From: Microcystis aeruginosa W13-11
GTDB lineage: Bacteria > Cyanobacteriota > Cyanobacteriia > Cyanobacteriales > Microcystaceae
Length of the DNA: 52,813 nt
Direction: 5' to 3'
NCBI GenBank assembly: GCA_009995705.1
Contig: JAADBR010000011.1
Location: forward strand, 1 to 52,813
The notes under the pieces were generated by a model, which made no database searches, had not been told where the DNA came from, and was given only the letters and a program-made list of their open reading frames with translations. Every line of letters begins with the position of its first letter. Position 1 is the first letter of the stretch. A program made the translations under genes and the position numbers. Shown here one piece after another: positions 47,127 to 52,813 of this stretch.

Positions 47127-47924
47127 ATGAAATCTCTCATTCGTTGGACGGCAACTCTCGGTTTAGTAGGAACGACAATGTTGACTTCGCTGCTGGGCAG
47201 CTATTCTAAAGCACTCGCTTTACCGGAAGAACAAATCGTCAAAACCTTGCAGTCTGTACCTGTCTTCGCTATTGCCGATGATCAAGGAGTTCCCCTAATC
47301 GCCGTAGAAAAAGAACAGAAATTCACGGGGGTTTTTGTCAGTAAGCAGGACGCACAAAACTTTTTTGAACGACTGAAAAAAGAGAATCCTGAAGTGGCCA
47401 GCAAAGTTAAAGTTCAGGCTGTTTCCTTGGCACAAGTCTATAAAATGCAAACCAGTCAAACCGATCAAAATCGTTTAATTATCGATTTTGTTCCCAAAGA
47501 GTCGGAAGTAGAATCAGCGAAAAAACTGCTCAGTGAAAGAGGTCAACCGTATCAAGGTGGTGTACCTTTATTTGTGCCGAAAGCAGGAAAAGAGAGTAAT
47601 TTTCTGGTGGTCAATCGCAATAATCAGGATTTTATTCCTTTCTTCTTTGAAAAAGCCGCCGCTTTGCAAATGGTAGAACAATATAAAAAAGCTAATCCTG
47701 CCGAAGCAGCCACGGTGAAAATTGATGTTATTCCCTTAGAAAGTGTCATCGCCACCCTACAACAAAGTAACGATGAAGCTTTAACTAAAATTCTTCTCTA
47801 TCCTAGCCAAGAAACGATTGATTTTATCCGAGCAAATAGTAACCAAAATGCTCCCAACCAACCTCCAGCAAATCAGCCACGCCCTAATAATAATACCAAT
47901 AATCCCCCCGCCCCCAATCGTTAA
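47127..47924 (+). CDS. Tic22-like family protein
   Basis: The ATG at 47127 gives 265 residues; it is chosen over 47094 because GAGG lies about a dozen bases before it and because the N-terminus then forms a signal peptide (KSLIRWTATLGLVGTTMLTSLL). The body has the Tic22 pattern: VFAIADDQGVPLI, then VFVSKQDAQNFFERL, and a related second half (PLFVPKAGKES, then VVNRNNQDFIPFFFEK). The C-terminus is a Pro/Asn-rich tail. Cyanobacterial Tic22 is periplasmic or thylakoid-associated and acts as a chaperone in outer-membrane biogenesis. The gene lies five bases before prmC. Confidence 0.88.
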   Translation: MKSLIRWTATLGLVGTTMLTSLLGSYSKALALPEEQIVKTLQSVPVFAIADDQGVPLIAVEKEQKFTGVFVSKQDAQNFFERLKKENPEVASKVKVQAVSLAQVYKMQTSQTDQNRLIIDFVPKESEVESAKKLLSERGQPYQGGVPLFVPKAGKESNFLVVNRNNQDFIPFFFEKAAALQMVEQYKKANPAEAATVKIDVIPLESVIATLQQSNDEALTKILLYPSQETIDFIRANSNQNAPNQPPANQPRPNNNTNNPPAPNR

Positions 47925-47929
47925 GCCTT

Positions 47930-48814
47930 GTGTCTGCTAGTATTTCCGGTCAAGAATTAAGTCAATGGCGCCAACAGGCGATCGCGGATTTAGCGCAAGC
48001 GCAAATATCTCCGAAGGAATTGGATATCTTTCTGCAAGCAGTGACAGATTTAGATACTCTTTCCTTGCGCTTACAATCCTTTCGCGAACGAGAAAAAATC
48101 CCTTTGAGTTATTCTTGGTCGGAAATTACTAAACGCTGGCAAAAACGCCTTCAGGCAAGGGTTCCCTTGCAGTATTTGCTCGAATCGGTGGTCTGGCGTG
48201 ATTTTACCCTGAAAGTCTCCCCAGGGGTCTTAATTCCTCGTCCCGAAACCGAGTTATTAATCGATATCGTTGGAGAAACCGTCAGGGGAGACGACGGGGG
48301 AATCTGGGTAGATCTGGGAACCGGTAGCGGTGCGATCGCTATTGGTTTAGCTAGTGTCTTGACAAAGGCAGCAATATATGCTGTTGATTACAGTCACACG
48401 GCTTTAGCGATCGCCAAAGAAAATATCATCAATACCGGTTTTGCCGACAGAATTATCTTAAAACAAGGTTCTTGGTGGACACCCTTAGAGAAGTGGAAGG
48501 GACAGATAAGCGGTATGCTGTCCAATCCTCCCTATATTCCCAGTGCAGAAATCCTTGACTTACAAATTGAAGTGCGGGAACATGAACCCCGTTTGGCCCT
48601 CGATGGAGGTGAAGACGGATTGACTGCGCTGCGCTATCTAGTGGCCACTGCTCCCGATTATCTGCGATCGGGAGGCCTTTGGCTAGTGGAAATGAGAGCC
48701 GGTCAAGGAGAAAAAGTAGCGCAAATGCTAGAAAATCAGGGTAATTATCGACAAATTCAGATTATTAACGACCTAGCAGGTTTTGACCGCTTTGTTTTGG
48801 CCGAGCGAATTTAG
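47930..48814 (+). CDS. prmC: Release factor glutamine N5-methyltransferase
   Basis: This 294-residue protein starts at a GTG codon. It has the HemK/PrmC N-terminal helical domain, then PRPETELLID and DLGTGSGAIAIGLA for SAM binding (about residues 105-145), and the catalytic NPPYIP (about residue 199). It methylates the GGQ glutamine of RF1/RF2. The stop codon overlaps the stop of the convergent minus-strand gene at 48811. Confidence 0.95.
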   Translation: MSASISGQELSQWRQQAIADLAQAQISPKELDIFLQAVTDLDTLSLRLQSFREREKIPLSYSWSEITKRWQKRLQARVPLQYLLESVVWRDFTLKVSPGVLIPRPETELLIDIVGETVRGDDGGIWVDLGTGSGAIAIGLASVLTKAAIYAVDYSHTALAIAKENIINTGFADRIILKQGSWWTPLEKWKGQISGMLSNPPYIPSAEILDLQIEVREHEPRLALDGGEDGLTALRYLVATAPDYLRSGGLWLVEMRAGQGEKVAQMLENQGNYRQIQIINDLAGFDRFVLAERI

Positions 48815-49347
48815 CGCAATGCACCCGCTTCGCAGTCCCGCAGCCAGAGACGCACAGCTTGGCCGATGGTGCCTTGGCTGGTTTCTAGGGGAGGTAAGGG
48901 GACTTGAGCGGGTTCAAGGGCAGCTAATTGACTGTAAATCGTCACTAATCGCCATCCTTCCCCAGTTTTAGTTAAAAATAACCAGTGATAATTCTGGAGA
49001 GTGACAGAGCGATTTTCGCTATACTGACGCTCTAAAGTCGTAAAAAAAACCTGTTGAGTGTCATCGGCAATTTGACCGGAATATTGACTGGCACTTAAAG
49101 GTAGGGGTGTAAATTCGGGACGACCGGCAATAATCACAAAAACCGGTGTAGATAATTTTTGATCGATTTGGGAACGGGTAATAACTCGGTTAGCATAACC
49201 GGGTAAATCTGACAAGAGGCGATCGACTAGAAGATTTAAATTCTCCGGACAGCTAGAAAGAGGAAGACTAACAGCCGGTGAGTTAATCCCGAAAATAACC
49301 AGTAATGCCCCTAAATATCGGCTAATTCTTGACAAATTTTTGTCCAT
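48811..49347 (-). CDS. Secreted hypothetical protein downstream of pyrF
   Basis: This 178-residue protein has a signal-like N-terminus ([20 protein letters not shown]) and a single predicted mixed-fold domain. No family I recognise, though this combination next to pyrF is probably conserved. It begins 37 bases inside the end of pyrF (pyrF stop at 49311), so it is probably translated with it. Its stop overlaps the prmC stop on the opposite strand by four bases. Confidence 0.75.
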   Translation of the reverse strand: MDKNLSRISRYLGALLVIFGINSPAVSLPLSSCPENLNLLVDRLLSDLPGYANRVITRSQIDQKLSTPVFVIIAGRPEFTPLPLSASQYSGQIADDTQQVFFTTLERQYSENRSVTLQNYHWLFLTKTGEGWRLVTIYSQLAALEPAQVPLPPLETSQGTIGQAVRLWLRDCEAGALR

Positions 49348-50012
49348 GCTACCTTTGGCTCCTCGGCACCAGTGATCGGTCGTCCAATTACTAGATAATC
49401 AGCCCCAGCTTTAAGCGCTTGGGCCGGAATCATCACCCGACTTTGATCCCCTTTGCTTGACCAGGAGGGACGAACTCCGGGGCAAACTAAGAGAAAATCC
49501 TCTCCACAGACGCGACGCAATTGCGCCACTTCTTGGGGAGAACAAACCGCCCCATCAATTCCCGATTCCTTGGCCAATAATGCCAGATTTAAGGCATATT
49601 CCGATAGTTCTAGGGGAATTTTGAGGTCGAGGGCTAATTCCCCGGCGTTAAGGCTAGTTAAAACGGTGATAGCGAGAAGTCTTGGCGGCGATAGCAGGTC
49701 AGAGATTGCCCCTTTCGCCGCCGTCAGTGCTTGCCGTCCGGCCGTTGCGTGCAGGGTGAGTAAATCCACTTGATAGCGACCAGCTGAACGACAGGCCCCG
49801 GCGACCGTATTGGGAATATCATGGAATTTGAGATCGAGAAAGATCTTTTTTTGTCTTTCTTGCAGAAGCGCCAGAATTTCTGCACCGCTACTGACAAATA
49901 ATTCTAGTCCCACTTTCCAAAAATTGACTTCCGGCAACAGATCAAGGAGTGCGATCGCTGATTCTAAATCCGGCACATCGAGAGGAACAATAATTCGGTC
50001 TGAGTTGGTCAT
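49311..50012 (-). CDS. pyrF: Orotidine 5'-phosphate decarboxylase
   Basis: The start at the ATG 50012 gives 233 residues and the usual N-terminus ([13 protein letters not shown]); the longer frame to 50069 would add 19 residues that do not fit the family. The catalytic [11 protein letters not shown] lies at about residue 65, the second half has [11 protein letters not shown] and [10 protein letters not shown], and the phosphate-binding end is [11 protein letters not shown]. It makes UMP in pyrimidine synthesis. It lies 14 bases after the MEKHLA gene. Confidence 0.96.
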   Translation of the reverse strand: MTNSDRIIVPLDVPDLESAIALLDLLPEVNFWKVGLELFVSSGAEILALLQERQKKIFLDLKFHDIPNTVAGACRSAGRYQVDLLTLHATAGRQALTAAKGAISDLLSPPRLLAITVLTSLNAGELALDLKIPLELSEYALNLALLAKESGIDGAVCSPQEVAQLRRVCGEDFLLVCPGVRPSWSSKGDQSRVMIPAQALKAGADYLVIGRPITGAEEPKVAWTKICQELADI

Positions 50013-50026
50013 ATTGGGGCGATAAA

Positions 50027-50491
50027 TCAGAGAAAAATCCAATCGGCAAAAGTGGCAGCCTGTCCGCAATAAATGCCATCACGATCGATGATATTCCAAA
50101 CGATCGCTTTTTCAATGCGAAATAGTTGACCGTTTTTCGTGATCCTTACCCCGTGATAATCGTTGATATAGCCCTGTTTTTTGACTAAATCCAGCATTTT
50201 TTGGCGTTCTTGGGCGATTTCTTCTCCCTCTACCGTCGCTCGCGAAGGAGTTGCTAATAATTCTGGCCAAGTTAAACCCCAGAGATCGAGGGCGCTGCGA
50301 TTACCATAATTAAAGATCGGATTAGTTTGCGTACCGTGGGAAACCAGCACAAAAGGGGCATAAAAGAGCATTTTACTCTGTTCTTTGCCAGTACCGATCC
50401 GGGGTAAAAGCGATCGCCCGATTAATTGTTCATAACTATCCAGCAGCAATTCTGTCCAAGCTATAATAGCTAAATCTTGCCAAATTTCCAT
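50027..50491 (-). CDS. MEKHLA-domain protein
   Basis: The 154-residue protein matches the stand-alone cyanobacterial MEKHLA domain, a PAS-like fold. Motifs are [21 protein letters not shown] and [21 protein letters not shown], each cited only in part of its extent. Stand-alone forms may sense light or a small ligand, but no function is proven. It is flanked by the M20 peptidase gene upstream and pyrF downstream at short distances (22 and 14 bases). Confidence 0.85.
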   Translation of the reverse strand: MEIWQDLAIIAWTELLLDSYEQLIGRSLLPRIGTGKEQSKMLFYAPFVLVSHGTQTNPIFNYGNRSALDLWGLTWPELLATPSRATVEGEEIAQERQKMLDLVKKQGYINDYHGVRITKNGQLFRIEKAIVWNIIDRDGIYCGQAATFADWIFL

Positions 50492-50513
50492 AAAATTACT
50501 GTTAAGAACTGGT

Positions 50514-51695
50514 TTAACCTTCCCTTTGCCAATATTTATAGGCTGCGTAGGCTAAAGTAATCACTCCCGTCAGAATTGCCGACTCATCCACTAAAAATTC
50601 CGGATGGTGAAGGGGGGGATTGAGGAGATTAGTCGAACCCACTCCCAGACGGAACATTGTACCAGGGGCCTGTTGCAAATAAAGGGAAAAATCCTCGGCC
50701 CCCATGGAGGGTTCCGAGAGAACTAAAACCCGATCCCGTCCCCAAGCTTCTAAACCAGCTTCTTCGACTAACCGAGTTAAAAATTGGTCATTTTGCACCG
50801 ACGGCACACCCCGGCGATAATTTACTTGACATTTAGCGTTATATGTGCTACAGACATTCGTGACCAAACTCTCGATCCATTCCGGGAGATGGGCGTGGGT
50901 TTCTGGGTGCAGCGATCGCACTGTTCCCGCCATGCGTACCTGATCGGCGATGACGTTGGGGGCGCGACCACCGCTAATCTGGCCGATGGTGAGGACAATG
51001 GGACGCAAGGGGTTTTGAGTCCGACTAATTGCCTGTTGCAAAGTGGTGATTACTTGCGAAGCGATCCAGATAGCATCGATCGCCTCGTGGGGCCGCGCCC
51101 CGTGGCCGGATTCCCCTTGAATAAAAATCTCCAGATCGTCGGCAGCTGCGGTTAAGGCCCCGTAACGAACCCCGATCGATCGGGCCGGAATCGAGGGGAA
51201 AACGTGCAGCCCGAAAACGGCGCTGACATCCCGCATCACCCCCTCCCGGATCATCCAACTGGCCCCCTGGGCGATTTCCTCTGCTGGTTGAAAGAGAAAG
51301 CGTATTTTTCCCCCCAAAGGTTCCGAGAGACGGGAAAGCACCATCGCCACCCCTAAACCGACGGTAGCATGAACATCGTGACCGCAGGCGTGCATAATCC
51401 CCGGTTTGCGCGAAGCAAAGTCTAAATCGGTCTTTTCTTGGATCGGTAGGGCATCCATATCGGACCGGATAGCTAAAATCCTTCGATCACTGCCTTTTCC
51501 CGCCAATTCTCCCTTAACTCCCGTTTTTCCCACCGCTTCCTGCACCGATAGACCACAGGAAGACAAAACCCCGGCAATATAGGCGGCAGTTTGATATTCT
51601 TGCCCGCTTAACTCCGGATTCGCGTGAATGTGGCGGCGAATCTCCACTAATCGGGGTGCGAGATTCTCGGCTATGTTTTTAATCTCGGAGAGCAT
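50514..51695 (-). CDS. M20-family amidohydrolase (N-acyl-amino-acid/hippurate hydrolase-like)
   Basis: The 393-residue metallopeptidase of the M20D/amidohydrolase type has metal ligands in HACGHDVHATVG (about residue 103), FLFQPAEEIAQGA, and a dimerisation domain starting SGHGARPHEAIDA. Metal ligation ends with SMGAEDFSLYL and HHPEFLVDE. Members cleave N-acyl or auxin-type amide conjugates. It is the first gene of a short minus-strand run with MEKHLA, pyrF and the secreted hypothetical gene. Confidence 0.93.
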   Translation of the reverse strand: MLSEIKNIAENLAPRLVEIRRHIHANPELSGQEYQTAAYIAGVLSSCGLSVQEAVGKTGVKGELAGKGSDRRILAIRSDMDALPIQEKTDLDFASRKPGIMHACGHDVHATVGLGVAMVLSRLSEPLGGKIRFLFQPAEEIAQGASWMIREGVMRDVSAVFGLHVFPSIPARSIGVRYGALTAAADDLEIFIQGESGHGARPHEAIDAIWIASQVITTLQQAISRTQNPLRPIVLTIGQISGGRAPNVIADQVRMAGTVRSLHPETHAHLPEWIESLVTNVCSTYNAKCQVNYRRGVPSVQNDQFLTRLVEEAGLEAWGRDRVLVLSEPSMGAEDFSLYLQQAPGTMFRLGVGSTNLLNPPLHHPEFLVDESAILTGVITLAYAAYKYWQREG

Positions 51696-51915
51696 GAAAG
51701 CAGTTTTACAGTATCTTTAGGGTTAATCATAGATCATTTTTTACCTAAAAATCGGGCCCGGCTGATTTTCAGCCTGAACTGTCTTCTCGGCATTCTGGGA
51801 CTAAGCTAATTTGTCAAGAGGATACGGGAGTTACTATTCATATCTTAATTCGGTAACGCCTATCGAGAGAATATTCCAGCTATGATAGAAAACAGTGTCT
51901 AGTTAGGAAAAAAAC

Positions 51916-52311
51916 ATGGTTCAGTCTTCCGAAAAAATTGAAGTTAAGTACGGGGAAAGAGAAATTACCGAAGGAACATTAATTACTTTCCCCAATCCAC
52001 GCCCCGGCAGAAATTACGATATTCAGATCACTCTGCCGGAATATACCTGTAAGTGTCCCTTTTCCGGTTATCCTGATTTTGCCACTATTTATCTTAGCTA
52101 CGTTCCCGATCAAAAGGTGATGGAATTAAAGGCGATTAAACTTTATATTAATAGTTATCGCGATCGTTATATTTCCCACGAAGAAGCAATTAACCAAATT
52201 TTGGATGATTTGGTGGCGGCTTGCGAACCCTTGCAGATGAAAGTTAAGGGGGATTTTCATCCCAGAGGTAACGTACATACCGTGGTGGAGGTGATGTATA
52301 AAAAAGAATAG
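51916..52311 (+). CDS. queF: NADPH-dependent 7-cyano-7-deazaguanine (preQ0) reductase
   Basis: The 131-residue protein is of the short unimodular QueF type. The catalytic Cys47 and Asp54 lie in CKCPFSGYPDFATI, and the NADPH-binding ELKAIKLYINSYRD motif and substrate-binding end (HPRGNVHTVVEV) are present. It reduces preQ0 to preQ1 before QueA acts, the gene for which is at 31896. No preQ1 riboswitch-like structure was found in the 220 bases upstream, but I could not compute a fold. Confidence 0.96.
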   Translation: MVQSSEKIEVKYGEREITEGTLITFPNPRPGRNYDIQITLPEYTCKCPFSGYPDFATIYLSYVPDQKVMELKAIKLYINSYRDRYISHEEAINQILDDLVAACEPLQMKVKGDFHPRGNVHTVVEVMYKKE

Positions 52312-52466
52312 CATAATTGTCTAGTTTGGGGATGGGGTTGCTCCCATCCCTTGCTGTTCTAGTTTTTGCTGTTCAAGTTTTTTGCTATCGTCATCTTCAA
52401 TACCCATTTTAAAATTTTCCTCTATACTTAGAGCTTGAATCTTATCGTTAAGAGTTGGTTTATTGC

Positions 52467-52580
52467 GGCGTTGCTGAATCAAGGTATGTAATGACAATCT
52501 TGCACCCATCCAAAAGTTGGTTTGGGTCTAGGTTTTAAACATCCCACAAAAGAAGATTCATATCTCAAATCAGCAACGCC
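52467..52580. repeat. ~114 bp inverted-repeat element with GGCGTTGCTGA ends
   Basis: GGCGTTGCTGA (52467-52477) and TCAGCAACGCC (52570-52580) are perfect inverted copies, with similarity extending inwards (AATCAAGGTATG against the reverse of CATATCTCAAAT). Size and ends suggest a non-autonomous element related to a full-length insertion sequence outside the window. Confidence 0.7.
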
Positions 52581-52621
52581 CTTATTTTTACGCAAGCCCC
52601 TAAATCCGTTGAGTAACGCAC

Positions 52622-52654
52622 AGAAAACGGGTTTCTCCGAGAAACCCGTTTTCT
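52622..52654. repeat. Perfect 33-base palindrome (16 bp stems)
   Basis: AGAAAACGGGTTTCTC, a single C, then its exact inverse. On paper it would form a very stable hairpin. With an A/T-rich flank it could work as a two-way terminator or be a recurrent hairpin repeat. Confidence 0.8.
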
Positions 52655-52813
52655 ACTCATGCACTCATGCAAAAAGGGGAATAAATAATCAGTCTTTAAG
52701 GCTCTTCGTTACCCTTTATGCTAAATCAACAGACAAGATGCCAAGACAACATACTTCTAACCCAAAAATTCCGAAAGTTTCTAAAGCCATAGGCTCTCCG
52801 TTTTATTAGTTTA

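Larger units (their letters stand above)
52312..52813. other. Terminal intergenic region with repeats
   Basis: The last 502 bases hold no convincing gene. They contain a 114 bp inverted-repeat element (52467-52580) and a perfect 33-base palindrome (52622-52654). Some open frames cross the region, but they run through the repeats and show no coding character. Confidence 0.5.

Noticed and set aside
1..52813. CRISPR arrays, rRNA and tRNA genes
   Set aside because: No evenly spaced direct repeats with unique spacers, and no conserved rRNA or tRNA segments, were seen on reading both strands; a covariance search was not possible.

Overview
The window looks like a cyanobacterial chromosome, most likely Microcystis or a close relative. 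The evidence is the HIP1 octamer GCGATCGC (for example at 4983, 8871 and 28958), the genes ndhS, a Tic22-like gene, a three-subunit pntA1/pntA2/pntB transhydrogenase and devBCA, PEP-CTERM sorting, heptamer-type short repeats, and many small inverted-repeat elements and transposase relics. No rRNA or tRNA gene and no CRISPR array was seen. The species is inferred by style, not by any database match.

Layout. (1) 1-3.9 kb: pntA1-pntA2-pntB with a strong terminator, then a small conserved protein. (2) 4.2-6.1 kb: a broken PLP-dependent decarboxylase gene, interrupted by a ~106 bp inverted-repeat element and closed by a second, repeated ~97 bp element. (3) 6.4-8.5 kb: a doubtful small transcript or ORF and rqcH. 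(4) 8.66-27.83 kb: twelve consecutive minus-strand genes that look like one biosynthetic gene cluster. In transcription order they are KS-AT, ACP-ACP-KR-DH, PPTase-hotdog-hotdog, a halogenase-like flavoprotein, an SDR, a flavin monooxygenase, a second halogenase-like flavoprotein, a small unknown protein, a PEP-CTERM SGNH hydrolase, and DevB-DevC-DevA. (5) 27.8-28.8 kb: a mobile-element-rich border. (6) 28.8-35.7 kb: ordinary genes (gcvT, a TPR-protease, queA, a LOG-family gene, a HAS-barrel gene, ndhS). (7) 36.2-45.7 kb: an accessory set made of an HTH-NTPase, a carotenoid oxygenase and a 2049-residue kinase/NTPase. (8) 46.3-52.3 kb: ordinary genes (a membrane protein, Tic22-like, prmC, pyrF, a MEKHLA protein, an M20 peptidase, queF), ending in small repeats.

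The most interesting system is the polyketide cluster. Its core has the domain content and signature motifs of the iterative enediyne-type PKS (KS-AT-ACP-KR-DH-PPTase), but it is split over three proteins. The PPTase domain is fused to two hotdog thioesterase domains, and none of the usual enediyne warhead companion genes is visible. A polyene-like chain made by this core could be modified by the two flavoproteins, the monooxygenase and the SDR. It could then be exported by DevBCA, much as heterocyst glycolipids pair a PKS with DevBCA. The product is unknown.

The second system is the 36-46 kb set. A predicted four-histidine carotenoid cleavage enzyme is translationally coupled to a giant Ser/Thr kinase-ATPase-GAF-PAS protein. 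That protein ends in an NTPase domain where a histidine kinase would normally sit, and a stand-alone NTPase with a helix-turn-helix-like N-terminus lies just upstream.
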